Below are positions 1-8,608 of a DNA stretch of 64,000 nucleotides, piece by piece. Made by a program: the position numbers and the translations under genes. Position 1 is the first letter of the stretch. Every line of letters starts with the position of its first letter. Location of the stretch: assembly GCA_018701215.1 (NCBI GenBank), contig JABIWH010000028.1, positions 101,131 through 165,130 on the forward strand, given 5' to 3'. Source of the DNA: Rhodospirillaceae bacterium (GTDB taxonomy: Bacteria > Pseudomonadota > Alphaproteobacteria > GCA-2731375). The notes under the pieces are model-generated. The model ran no database searches. It was not told the DNA's origin and worked only from the letters and a program-made list of their open reading frames with translations.

Positions 1-46
1 GCGGCTGCTACCAATAGGGTGACAGGGTGGAGGGGCAGAAAACAGC

Positions 47-1618
47 ATGGCCGATGAAGGTGCGCCGGCGCGGTTACGATTGCGCGGTATATCGAAACAG
101 TTTCCCGGCTGCCTGGCCAACGACAAGGTTGACCTGAGCCTGGGCCAGGGTGAAATTCATGCCCTGCTGGGCGAGAACGGCGCCGGCAAAAGCACCCTGG
201 TGAAAATCATCTACGGTGTCCTGAAGGCCGACAGCGGCGCGCTTGAATGGGACGGCAAGGCCGTCGCCATCACCTCGCCGTCACAGGCCCGGAAATTGGG
301 CATCGCCATGGTGTTCCAGCATTTTTCCCTGTTTGAATCCATGACCGTGGCCGAAAACGTTGCCCTGGGGCTTGATGACGGCGCCAACCTGGACGAGCTG
401 TCGGCCAAGGTTGGCGAAATCGGCCGCCGCTATGGCCTGGCGTTGCAGCCGGAGCGCGTGGTGCATGACCTTTCCGTCGGCGAGCGGCAGCGGGTGGAGA
501 TCGTCCGTTGTCTGATGCAGAACCCACGCCTGTTGATCATGGACGAGCCGACCTCCGTGCTCACCCCGGGCGAGGCCGAGGCCTTATTCGTCACCCTGCG
601 CCAACTGGCGGCGGAAGGCTGCACCATTCTTTATATCTCGCATAAGCTGGAGGAAATCCGCGCCTTGTGCAGCCGCGCCACGGTGATGCGCGGCGGCCAA
701 GTGGTGGCGAACTGTGATCCACGCCAGGAAACTGCCCATGACCTGGCGCGGCTGATGATTGGCGAGGATTTTGACCAGGCCTCCAAGACAGCGGAGGCCA
801 GCTTTGGTGCGGCGCGGCTGCGGGTCCAGGGGTTGAACATGGCGGCCGCCGCCATTCATGGCACCCCTATCAGCGGTCTTGACCTGGAAGTTGCCGCCGG
901 TGAAATCCTGGGCATCGCCGGAGTTGCTGGCAATGGCCAGAATACTCTGCTGGCCGCGCTAAGCGGCGAGCAGTTGTGCGCGAAGGCTGAAACCATCTGC
1001 ATCGAAGGTCAGAACGCCGGCGATCTGGGTCCGCGCCGGCGCCGCCGGCTTGGCCTGGCCTTCGTGCCCGAGGAACGCCTGGGCCATGGCGCGGTGCCGG
1101 AGATGTCGTTGACGGACAATGCCCTATTGACCGGCTATGATCGCCAGGACCTGCTCTCGCGCGGCAGCATCATGTTTGCCCGTACCCGTGATTACGCCCA
1201 ACGTATCGTGCAGTCTTTTCAGGTCGTCACGGGCGGCATCGGCGCCAACGCGGGCAGCCTTTCGGGTGGCAATCTGCAAAAATTCATCATCGGACGGGAG
1301 CTGTTGCAGCAACCGAAAGTGCTGGTGGTGGCGCATCCGACCTGGGGCGTGGACGCGGGCGCGGCGGCGGCGATCCATACCGCCTTGCTGGATCTGGCCC
1401 ATCAGGGCACGGCCATTTTGGTCATTAGCCAGGATCTGGACGAGTTGCTGCAAATCAGCGACCGTATCGCGGTGCTATCGGAAGGACGGCTGTCGGAAAT
1501 AATGATCACGGCGGAGGCGGATATCGGGCGGATTGGCCTTTTGATGGGCGGCCATGGTGAAAATGGTGAAGCTGGGCAGCTTGACAAGCAGGGAGAACAC
1601 CATGCGGCCCCGGCTTGA
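47..1618 (+). CDS. ABC transporter ATP-binding protein, BMP/nucleoside (YufO) type
   Basis: Cytoplasmic ATPase that powers the importer encoded by the next three genes. It holds two fused nucleotide-binding domains in 523 residues. The first has a Walker A GENGAGKST at residues 42-50, a signature LSVGERQR near 145 and Walker B LLIMDEPTS. The second has a P-loop without the usual lysine (GNGQNT), a signature LSGGNLQKF and a degenerate Walker B (VLVVAHPT), which is normal for the sugar/nucleoside branch. A purine-rich GGAGGGG lies about 12 bases before the ATG. The gene overlaps the next by 17 bases, so translation is probably coupled. The substrate is inferred from the BMP-family binding protein (nucleosides or similar), not shown by sequence. 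Confidence 0.93.
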   Translation: MADEGAPARLRLRGISKQFPGCLANDKVDLSLGQGEIHALLGENGAGKSTLVKIIYGVLKADSGALEWDGKAVAITSPSQARKLGIAMVFQHFSLFESMTVAENVALGLDDGANLDELSAKVGEIGRRYGLALQPERVVHDLSVGERQRVEIVRCLMQNPRLLIMDEPTSVLTPGEAEALFVTLRQLAAEGCTILYISHKLEEIRALCSRATVMRGGQVVANCDPRQETAHDLARLMIGEDFDQASKTAEASFGAARLRVQGLNMAAAAIHGTPISGLDLEVAAGEILGIAGVAGNGQNTLLAALSGEQLCAKAETICIEGQNAGDLGPRRRRRLGLAFVPEERLGHGAVPEMSLTDNALLTGYDRQDLLSRGSIMFARTRDYAQRIVQSFQVVTGGIGANAGSLSGGNLQKFIIGRELLQQPKVLVVAHPTWGVDAGAAAAIHTALLDLAHQGTAILVISQDLDELLQISDRIAVLSEGRLSEIMITAEADIGRIGLLMGGHGENGEAGQLDKQGEHHAAPA

Positions 1619-2684
1619 AGCCCGCATCGGTGTATCAGGTGCCATGGTCTACGTCACGCCTGTATTGGCGGTCGTCTTGACCATGGCCTGCGGCTCGGTG
1701 CTGTTCGCGGCCCTGGGCCACAATCCCGCCGCCGTCCTGTATGCGTTTTTCGTCCAGCCCATATCCAGCGCTTACGGCCTGGCGGAATTGACCATCAAGG
1801 CGACGCCCTTGGTGCTGTGCGCCATTGGCCTGTCATTCGGCTTCCGCGCCAATATCTGGAATATCGGCGCCGAGGGGCAATTGACCCTGGGCGCCATTGC
1901 TGGCGGCGGCCTGGCGCTCTGGGCCGGCGATGATGCCTCCGTCTGGTTCCTGCCCGCGATGATCATCGCCAGTCTGCTGGGCGGGGCCGCCTGGGCCGCC
2001 ATTCCGGCCTACCTGAAGACGCGCTTCAATGCCAACGAGATCCTGACTTCCCTGATGCTGACCTATGTGGCGATCCTGTTGTTGAGCTATCTGGTGCATG
2101 GGCCCTGGAAGGATCCCGACGGCTATTCCTTTCCGCAATCGCGGATGTTCGCGGACAGCGTTCTTCTACCCCTGTTAACCATGGGCACCCGGCTGCACCT
2201 GGGCGCGCCGATCGCGCTGTTGCTGGCCTTGGCGGCCTGGTGGGTGATGGCACGCATGTTCGTCGGCTTTCAGATCAAGGTGGTGGGCCTGACGCCGGCA
2301 GCCGCGGGCCTGGCGGGTTTTTCGGTCCGGCGCCTGACCTGGATTACCTTATTGACGGGCGGCGCCCTGTCGGGCCTGGCGGGATTGTTCGAAGTGGCCG
2401 GACCGATCGGGCAATTATTGCCCTCGATCTCGCCGGGTTATGGCTTCACCGCCATTATCGTGGCCTTTCTGGGCCGACTGCATCCTCTGGGCATTCTACT
2501 GGCCGGTTTGCTGATCGCACTGTCGTACCTGGGCGGCGAGACGGTGCAGATAGAGCTGGGCCTGCCGCTTGCCGTCTCCGGCGTCTTTCAGGGCATGTTG
2601 CTATTCTTCCTGTTGGCCTCCGACGTGCTGGTACGCTACCGCATCCGCTGGGGCCGCAGCGTGATTGTACAAGAGGCCGGCTGA
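1602..2684 (+). CDS. ABC transporter permease, BMP/nucleoside (YufP) type
   Basis: Inner-membrane permease of the importer, 360 residues and strongly hydrophobic along its length. The conserved family core is visible as IGLSFGFRANIWNIGAEGQ, with a later ILTSLMLTYVA segment. An in-frame ATG exists at 1554, but the start at 1602 has GGGAGAA just upstream and gives a normal N-terminus (MRPRLEARIG), so it is preferred. The gene begins inside the 3' end of the ATPase gene and ends one base into the second permease gene, so the genes form a single operon. The family is clear; the substrate is only inferred. Confidence 0.92.
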   Translation: MRPRLEARIGVSGAMVYVTPVLAVVLTMACGSVLFAALGHNPAAVLYAFFVQPISSAYGLAELTIKATPLVLCAIGLSFGFRANIWNIGAEGQLTLGAIAGGGLALWAGDDASVWFLPAMIIASLLGGAAWAAIPAYLKTRFNANEILTSLMLTYVAILLLSYLVHGPWKDPDGYSFPQSRMFADSVLLPLLTMGTRLHLGAPIALLLALAAWWVMARMFVGFQIKVVGLTPAAAGLAGFSVRRLTWITLLTGGALSGLAGLFEVAGPIGQLLPSISPGYGFTAIIVAFLGRLHPLGILLAGLLIALSYLGGETVQIELGLPLAVSGVFQGMLLFFLLASDVLVRYRIRWGRSVIVQEAG

Positions 2685-3604
2685 TGGAAACCCTGACCGC
2701 CGTTCTGATCACCGTCATCGGCGCCGCCACACCACTGGTCTTTGCCGCCACCGGTGAATTGGTGGCCGAGAAATCCGGTGTCCTGAACCTGGGCGTCGAG
2801 GGCATGATGCTGCTGGGTGCGGTGGCGGCCTTTGCCGTTGCCCTGACCACCGGCAGCGCCACCTTGGGTATCCTGGCGGGCGCGGCGGCGGGCGCCGCCC
2901 TGGCCCTGGTATTTGCCCTGTTGACGCTGACCCTGCTGGCCAATCAAGTCGCCTCCGGCCTGGCCCTGACGATCTTCGGCATCGGGGTCAGCGCCTTGAT
3001 CGGACGTTCATTCGTCGGCGTGCCGTTGCAGCGCCTGCCGCAACTGGATCTGCCGGGTATTTCCGATCTGCCCATCCTCGGCCCGTTGTTGTTCAGCCAT
3101 GATGCCCTGGTCTACCTCTCCATTCTGGCGATCCCGGCAACGATCTGGTTTCTCGAACGCAGCCGCGCCGGTCTGATCCTGCGCGCCATCGGCGAAAATC
3201 ACCAAGCAGCCCACGCCCTGGGCCATGCAGTCATCAAAGTGCGCTATCTGGCGGTCATGTTCGGCGGCGCCATGGCCGGCCTGGGCGGCGCCTATCTGTC
3301 GCTGGCCTATACGCCTATGTGGGCCGAGAACATGACCGCCGGGCGCGGCTGGATCGCGTTGGCGCTGGTGGTGTTCGCCACCTGGCGGCCGGGGCGGTTG
3401 TTATTGGGCGCCTATCTGTTCGGCGGCATCACGGTGGCACAGCTGCATATTCAGGGCTTCGGCTTTGATATCCCATCGCAGTTCCTCTCCATGTTGCCGT
3501 ATTTGGCGACCATCGCCGTGCTGGTGGCGATCTCCGCCGACGGCGCGCGGGCACGGCTGAACGCACCCGCTTCGCTGGGCAGGATTTTTTATCCGGAGGC
3601 ATAG
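2684..3604 (+). CDS. ABC transporter permease, BMP/nucleoside (YufQ) type
   Basis: Second inner-membrane permease, 306 residues, which would pair with the product at 1602 to form the channel. The family hallmark LVAEKSGVLNLGVEGMML is near the N-terminus, followed by repeated hydrophobic helices. The ATG overlaps the previous stop codon by one base (TGATG), a typical coupled start. The same frame stays open upstream to 2240, but that stretch lies inside the first permease gene and is not part of this protein. The start at 2684 gives the usual family length. Confidence 0.92.
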   Translation: METLTAVLITVIGAATPLVFAATGELVAEKSGVLNLGVEGMMLLGAVAAFAVALTTGSATLGILAGAAAGAALALVFALLTLTLLANQVASGLALTIFGIGVSALIGRSFVGVPLQRLPQLDLPGISDLPILGPLLFSHDALVYLSILAIPATIWFLERSRAGLILRAIGENHQAAHALGHAVIKVRYLAVMFGGAMAGLGGAYLSLAYTPMWAENMTAGRGWIALALVVFATWRPGRLLLGAYLFGGITVAQLHIQGFGFDIPSQFLSMLPYLATIAVLVAISADGARARLNAPASLGRIFYPEA

Positions 3605-3668
3605 AAGTTGCTCGACGCAGAGGCGCTTTGTGCGGAGAATGCAGTTGCAAAAAACAGGGAGACGAAAC

Positions 3669-4754
3669 GTGAAAACCTCATTCATCAAACGCGGTGCGAT
3701 CTGGCTGGGGGCGGCAGCCGTCTCCGCTGCAATGACGACCGCCGCATGGGCCGAACCGCTCAAGGTCGGCTTCGTCTATGTGGGACCGGTCGGTGACCAT
3801 GGTTGGACCTATCGCCATGATCAGGGCCGCAAGGCCATCGACAAGGCCTTTGGCGACAAGGTCAAAACTACCCTGGTGGAAAGCGTCAAGGAAGGCGCCG
3901 ATTCCGAGCGGGTGATCCGCCAACTCGCCGCCTCGGGCCACAAACTGATCTTCACCACCTCGTTCGGTTTCATGAACCCGACATTGAAGGTGGCCAAAAG
4001 CTTCCCCAACGTGCGCTTTGAACATGCCACCGGCTACAAGCAAGCAAAGAACGTTTCGACCTACGCCGCGCGCTTTTACCAGGGCCGCCATATCGCGGGC
4101 CTGATCGCGGGCAAGATGACCAAATCGAACGTCATCGGCTATATCGGCTCCTTCCCTATTCCAGAAGTGGTACGCGGCATCAACGCCACCACCCTGGCCC
4201 TGCAAAAGGTCAACCCAAAGGCCACGGTCAAGGTCGTCTGGGTCAACACCTGGTATGACCCGGGCAAGGAGGGCGCCGCCGCCAAGGCGCTGATCGACCA
4301 GGGCGCCGATGTGATCATGCAGCATACCGACAGCCCGGCGGCGATACAGGCAGCCCAGGAACGCGGCGTCTGGGCCGTGGGCCAGGCTTCGGACATGACG
4401 CACTTCGGGCCGAAATCCCATCTGACCGCGATCATTGATGTTTGGGACAACTATTACGTTGCCCGCACCAAGGCGGTGATGGACGGCAGCTGGAAATCCG
4501 ATGATACCTGGGATGGTTTGAAGCAGGGCATGTTGCAAATGGCGCCCTATAATGCGGCCATTCCGGCGGATGTCCTGGCCATGGCGAAAAAGGCCCAGGC
4601 CAACATCATCGCCGGCACGGTGCACCCCTTCGCCGGACCGATCAAGGACCAGATGGGTAAGGAAAAAGTCCCCGCCGGCAAAAATCTGGACGACGGCTCG
4701 CTGCTATCGATGAACTGGTACGTTCAAGGCGTTCAGGGCAAGTTGCCGAAATAG
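3669..4754 (+). CDS. BMP family ABC transporter substrate-binding protein
   Basis: Periplasmic ligand-binding component of the importer. The GTG start at 3669 has AGGGAG six bases upstream and leads directly into a Sec signal peptide (MKTSFIKRG, a hydrophobic stretch, then cleavage after AWA before EPLKVGF). An in-frame ATG at 3630 would add 13 unneeded residues. The mature part carries Bmp/Med-family features: VGPVGDHGWTY near the start, ADSERVIRQL, and VGQASDMTHFGP in the ligand region. There is no lipobox cysteine, so it should be soluble rather than a lipoprotein. Bmp proteins bind nucleosides or related molecules; the exact ligand is unknown. A 64-base gap separates it from the permease, and a strong hairpin follows. 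Confidence 0.92.
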   Translation: MKTSFIKRGAIWLGAAAVSAAMTTAAWAEPLKVGFVYVGPVGDHGWTYRHDQGRKAIDKAFGDKVKTTLVESVKEGADSERVIRQLAASGHKLIFTTSFGFMNPTLKVAKSFPNVRFEHATGYKQAKNVSTYAARFYQGRHIAGLIAGKMTKSNVIGYIGSFPIPEVVRGINATTLALQKVNPKATVKVVWVNTWYDPGKEGAAAKALIDQGADVIMQHTDSPAAIQAAQERGVWAVGQASDMTHFGPKSHLTAIIDVWDNYYVARTKAVMDGSWKSDDTWDGLKQGMLQMAPYNAAIPADVLAMAKKAQANIIAGTVHPFAGPIKDQMGKEKVPAGKNLDDGSLLSMNWYVQGVQGKLPK

Positions 4755-4770
4755 TTAACAGATTTAGCTC

Positions 4771-4810
4771 AAGCCCTCCCCCGGACACCACCGCGCGAGG
4801 GGGAGGGCTT
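4771..4810 (+). terminator. Hairpin terminator after the BMP transporter operon
   Basis: A perfect 12-bp inverted repeat (AAGCCCTCCCCC at 4771-4782 with its complement at 4799-4810) encloses a 16-base loop, starting 17 bases after the binding-protein stop. The 3' side is not followed by a clear T-run, so it may act as an attenuator or RNA-stabilising hairpin instead of a strong intrinsic terminator. It separates the importer operon from the acyl-CoA gene run. Confidence 0.65.
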
Positions 4811-4867
4811 CCCAGCTAGGCAAACAAGCGTTAGATTTCCTCCCAACAGAAAATTGAGAGGAAATGG

Positions 4868-5788
4868 ATGATGGGTGTTCTCGACGGTAAGATAATTTTG
4901 GTCACCGGTGGTGGCCGCGGTATTGGCAGGGAACACGCCCTATTGGCCGCGCGGGAAGGCGCCAAGGTCGTGGTCAATGACCTCGGCGGTTCAACTTCCG
5001 GCGATGACGACGGCAACGTCGGCCCGGCGCAGGAAGTCGCCAACGAAATCAAGGCCGCCGGTGGCGAGGCCGTGGCCAACGGCGACAGCGTGGCCCTGAT
5101 GTCCGGCGCCAAGGCGATGTTCGAACAAGCCATGGATACCTATGGCGGCCTGCATGGCGTCATTGCACCAGCCGGCATCCTGCGTGACACCATGTTCCAC
5201 AAAATGTCCGAGGAAGACTGGGATGCGGTGATCAACGTACATCTGAAAGGTTCGTTCAACGTCACCCGCGCCACCATCAACCATTTCCGTGACCAGGAAG
5301 ATGGCGCCTATGTCTTGTTCACCTCCACCTCCGGCCTAATCGGCAATATCGGCCAGACCAACTATGCCGCCGCCAAGATGGGTATCGTCGGTCTATCCCG
5401 TGTGATCGCGATGGAGAACGAGCGTAAGAACGTGCGCTCCAATATTCTCTCGCCGTCGGCCTGGACCCGGATGATCGGCACCATTCCCATCAAGGACGAG
5501 GCAACCGCCAAGCGCATGGAATTGACCAAGGCGCGCATGCGGCCCGATCAGATCGCACCCTTGGGCGTGGCCTTGGTGGCTGACGATGCCAAGGACCTGA
5601 GCGGGCAGATTTTTTCCATTCGCGGCAACGAGGTTTATATCTGGAACCAGCCACGGCCCATTCGCGGCATCGCCAATACGGAAGGTTGGACGCCGTCGGC
5701 CATGCTGTCGAACGCGTTCCCGGCTTTCCGCGCCAACCTGACCGATCTGGGCAATGCACGGACGGTCTTCACCTCGGACCCGCTATAG
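4868..5788 (+). CDS. SDR family NAD(P)-dependent dehydrogenase
   Basis: Cytoplasmic short-chain dehydrogenase, 306 residues, probably oxidising a 3-hydroxyacyl-CoA or related alcohol. The cofactor motif TGGGRGIG is at residues 13-20. The catalytic set is Ser153 or Ser155, Tyr166 and Lys170 (TNYAAAKMG). An insert of about 20 residues after the second beta strand (NDLGGSTSGDDD) matches the MFE-2 style of SDRs that act on acyl-CoA. AGAGGAAA lies just upstream; ATGs at 4868 and 4871 are both possible. It is the first gene of the long + strand catabolic run and is followed by a MaoC-type hydratase, so the two could give hydration and dehydrogenation of one acyl-CoA. Substrate unknown. Confidence 0.9.
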   Translation: MMGVLDGKIILVTGGGRGIGREHALLAAREGAKVVVNDLGGSTSGDDDGNVGPAQEVANEIKAAGGEAVANGDSVALMSGAKAMFEQAMDTYGGLHGVIAPAGILRDTMFHKMSEEDWDAVINVHLKGSFNVTRATINHFRDQEDGAYVLFTSTSGLIGNIGQTNYAAAKMGIVGLSRVIAMENERKNVRSNILSPSAWTRMIGTIPIKDEATAKRMELTKARMRPDQIAPLGVALVADDAKDLSGQIFSIRGNEVYIWNQPRPIRGIANTEGWTPSAMLSNAFPAFRANLTDLGNARTVFTSDPL

Positions 5789-5826
5789 GCCGTTCCTTTG
5801 TCGAATAAGTTGAGGAGTGCTTGGTC

Positions 5827-6681
5827 ATGGCCATGAACTACGAACACGTGATGTCCCTTCGGGAGGAGGGGCAGGAATTTTCCTACGGCGATAGGGAAAC
5901 CATGTTGTACGCCCTGGGTGTCGGTTTTGGCCGGGACGCCCTGGATGAAAAAGAGCTCGACTATGTCTTTGAACAGGGTCAGCTGAAAACCGTACCGTCA
6001 ATGGCGGTGGTGCTGACCCGGGGCAATTTGACCGCCGGTATCGGCTGGGATTATACCAAGGTCCTGCATGGCGAACAGCGCCTGGAGCTTTATCGCCCCC
6101 TGCCGCCCGAAGGCGAATTGATCGCCGATGCCAAGGTGGCGGAGGCCTATGACAAGGGCGAGGGTAAGGGCGCCATTGTCTGTATTGAGACCGATGTCCG
6201 CCTGAAATCCGACGGCAAGCCATTGTTCAAGGTTGGTAGTACGGTGTTCGCCCGCGGCGACGGCGGCTTTGGCGGGCCCAAGGGTTCCGGCCCCGCGCCG
6301 CACCCGACCCCGGAACGGGAGCCTGATGTTACCTGCGCGTTGGAAACCCGTCCCGATCAGGCTCTGTTGTACCGCCTGAACGGCGATCGCAATCCCCTGC
6401 ACGCGGACCCGGGCCTGGCCAAAAGCGTTGGTTTTCCAGTCCCCATTCTGCATGGCCTCTGTACCTATGGTACGGCCTGCAGGGCGATTGTCACGACCAT
6501 CTGCGATTACGATCACACCATGATCCGGGGCTTCGATTTGCGCTTTTCCGCGCCCGTCTATCCCGGCGAAACCATCATCACCGACATGTGGCGAGACGGC
6601 GATATCGTCTCCTTCCAATGCCGCCTGAAAGAGCGCGACCTGGTCGTGGTCAAGAACGGCAAATGTACATTAGCTTCTTGA
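5827..6681 (+). CDS. MaoC-type acyl-CoA hydratase (double hot-dog, MFE-2 hydratase-2-like)
   Basis: Predicted (R)-specific enoyl-CoA hydratase, 284 residues. The hydratase-2 signature is complete in the C-terminal half: YRLNGDRNPLHADP with Asp187, Asn189 and His192, then GFPVPILHG. The N-terminal half would be a degenerate hot-dog that binds the CoA chain. GAGGAG at 5812-5817 is nine bases before the ATG at 5827; an upstream TTG at 5821 is too close to it. With the preceding SDR it forms the two activities of eukaryotic MFE-2 as separate polypeptides. The gene lies 38 bases downstream of the SDR gene, in the same operon. Confidence 0.9.
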   Translation: MAMNYEHVMSLREEGQEFSYGDRETMLYALGVGFGRDALDEKELDYVFEQGQLKTVPSMAVVLTRGNLTAGIGWDYTKVLHGEQRLELYRPLPPEGELIADAKVAEAYDKGEGKGAIVCIETDVRLKSDGKPLFKVGSTVFARGDGGFGGPKGSGPAPHPTPEREPDVTCALETRPDQALLYRLNGDRNPLHADPGLAKSVGFPVPILHGLCTYGTACRAIVTTICDYDHTMIRGFDLRFSAPVYPGETIITDMWRDGDIVSFQCRLKERDLVVVKNGKCTLAS

Positions 6682-6706
6682 AGAGCAAACTTAAGGATAC
6701 TTAAAA

Positions 6707-7510
6707 ATGACAAAAATCGGCGACTATGACGCTATCGAGGTAACCCTGGACGATCACGTGGCATTGATCGAGATCCAGCGCCCGCCCTATAACTTTTTCG
6801 ATCACGCTTTGATCAGCCAACTGGCGGACGCCTGTGAGGGCCTGGGTGACAACAATGACTGCCGCTCCATCGTCCTCGCGGCGCAAGGCAAGGCATTCTG
6901 CGCCGGCGCAAATTTCGGCGATGGCTCGGGCGACAAGATCCTCGATAACAAGGCGGCTGAACCGCAGAAGCCGGAGACCCACCTGTACGTGGAAGCCGTG
7001 CGTCTGTTCGCCACGCCAAAACCCATCGTCGGTGCCATTCAAGGTGCCGCTATCGGCGGTGGCCTGGGCCTGGCCTTGGTGCCTGACTTCCGGGTGACCT
7101 GCCCCGAAGGGCGTTTCGCGGCCAACTTCACCCGCTTGGGCTTCCACCCCGGCTTTGGCCTGACGCACACTCTGCCGGCCCTGATCGGACAGCAGAACGC
7201 GGCCCTGATGATGTACACCGGCCGCCGAATCAAGGGCGAGGAAGCCATGGAAATGGGCTTGGCGGATGTCTTCGTGCCGCTTGATCAGGTACGCGGCGCG
7301 GCCATGGAACTGGCCAAGGAAATCGCCATTTCCTCACCTCTGGGCGTGGTTGAAACGCGGGCCACCCTGCGGGCTGGTCTGGCTGACCGTGTGAAGGCGG
7401 CGACGGATCACGAGCTGGAAATTCAAAACCAGCTGAAAGAAACCGCTGACTTCAAGGAAGGTATCGCGGCCACCTCCGAGCGCCGTCTGCCCAACTTCCA
7501 GGGTAGATAG
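6707..7510 (+). CDS. Enoyl-CoA hydratase/isomerase (crotonase) family protein
   Basis: Crotonase-fold protein of 267 residues. The oxyanion-hole segments GKAFCAGANF and GAAIGGGLGLAL are present, as is the family stretch YTGRRIKGEEAMEMGLAD. When aligned by eye to rat enoyl-CoA hydratase, the positions of both catalytic glutamates (Glu144 and Glu164) are a phenylalanine (in NFTRLGFHPG) and a leucine (in QNAALMMYTG). Simple hydration is therefore doubtful, and an isomerase, hydrolase or C-C bond reaction is possible. It sits 25 bases after the MaoC gene and 9 bases before an acyl-CoA dehydrogenase gene. The family is certain; the reaction is not. Confidence 0.88.
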   Translation: MTKIGDYDAIEVTLDDHVALIEIQRPPYNFFDHALISQLADACEGLGDNNDCRSIVLAAQGKAFCAGANFGDGSGDKILDNKAAEPQKPETHLYVEAVRLFATPKPIVGAIQGAAIGGGLGLALVPDFRVTCPEGRFAANFTRLGFHPGFGLTHTLPALIGQQNAALMMYTGRRIKGEEAMEMGLADVFVPLDQVRGAAMELAKEIAISSPLGVVETRATLRAGLADRVKAATDHELEIQNQLKETADFKEGIAATSERRLPNFQGR

Positions 7511-7519
7511 GAATTAGTC

Positions 7520-8587
7520 ATGGATGAAGCCCAAACCCTGGTCACCGATGCGGCAACCCGGATCTTTCGCGATCTGGGCGACCCGCAGACCATCAACGCC
7601 GCCGGCGATGATAGTTGGCGAGAGCCGCTGTGGACGGCCCTGGAGGAAGCGGGCCTGACCTCGGCCTGGGTCAATGACGAACTGGGCGGCGCGGGTGCGG
7701 GCATCGGCTCCGGCTTCGCCGTGTTGCGGGTGGCGGGGGAATTCGCCGCCGCCCTGCCCCTGGCCGAAACCCTGCTTGCCGGCTGGCTGCTGGAAATGGG
7801 CGATATCATGCTGCCTGGCGGCGCCATGTCCGTGGCCCCCATGCAGCGCGGCGACAGCATCACCCTTGCCTCCGACGGCACCTTGTCGGGCACCGCGCGC
7901 GCGGTGACCTTCGCGGCGGAGGTCGAGCATCTGGCGGTTTTGGCGGACGGCCCTGATGGTCCCATGGTGGCCCTGGTCAACGCCGCTGACTGCAACTGCT
8001 CCGCTGGCCGCAACATGGCCGGCGAGTCGCAAAACAACGTCGATTTTTCCGGCGTCACGCCTTTGCAGTCAGCCCCCGCACGGGCCGGCATTGACGCCCA
8101 GGCTCTGAAACTGATGGGGGCGGCAACGCGGTCCATGCAAATGGCCGGCGCCCTACAGACGATTTTGGAGATCGCGGTACAATATGCCGAAGAGCGGGTC
8201 GCTTTTGGCCGGCCCATTGGCAAGTTCCAGGCGGTGCAACACAATCTGGCCCGCCTTGGCGAAGAAGCCGCCGCCGCCATCGCCATCGCCTCCTCCACCG
8301 CCTATACGATCGAGACCCTGGAAGACTGGACAAATGGCGGCGTCTTCCTGGAGATCGCCTCGGCCAAGATTCGGGTCGGCGAAGCCGCCGGCGAAGGTGC
8401 CGCAATTGGCCATCAGGCCTTTGGTGCCATCGGCTTCACCAAGGAGCATATCCTGCACCGCTTTGTGCAGCGCCTGTGGTCATGGCGTGACGATTTCGAC
8501 AACGAGGCCGTCTGGGCCGTCGAATTGGGCCGCCGGGTCGCCGCCAAGGGTGGCGAAGGGCTGTGGCACAGCCTGACCGCTGCGTAA
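7520..8587 (+). CDS. Acyl-CoA dehydrogenase family protein (smaller, divergent subunit)
   Basis: FAD-dependent acyl-CoA dehydrogenase relative of 355 residues. The C-terminal helical domain is clear (YAEERVAFGRPIGKFQAVQH, then IGHQAFGAIGFTKEHILHRF). The N-terminal and central parts are short and alanine-rich compared with standard family members. An adjacent second dehydrogenase gene is 21 bases downstream. Such large/small pairs are known to form heterotetramers in actinobacterial steroid catabolism (FadE26-27, FadE28-29), where active-site residues are split between chains. A heteromer here is an inference from pairing and from divergent length. It probably feeds electrons to ETF, which is not encoded in this window. 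Confidence 0.87.
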   Translation: MDEAQTLVTDAATRIFRDLGDPQTINAAGDDSWREPLWTALEEAGLTSAWVNDELGGAGAGIGSGFAVLRVAGEFAAALPLAETLLAGWLLEMGDIMLPGGAMSVAPMQRGDSITLASDGTLSGTARAVTFAAEVEHLAVLADGPDGPMVALVNAADCNCSAGRNMAGESQNNVDFSGVTPLQSAPARAGIDAQALKLMGAATRSMQMAGALQTILEIAVQYAEERVAFGRPIGKFQAVQHNLARLGEEAAAAIAIASSTAYTIETLEDWTNGGVFLEIASAKIRVGEAAGEGAAIGHQAFGAIGFTKEHILHRFVQRLWSWRDDFDNEAVWAVELGRRVAAKGGEGLWHSLTAA

Positions 8588-8608
8588 CTAGATAGAGGCA
8601 ATTACAAG

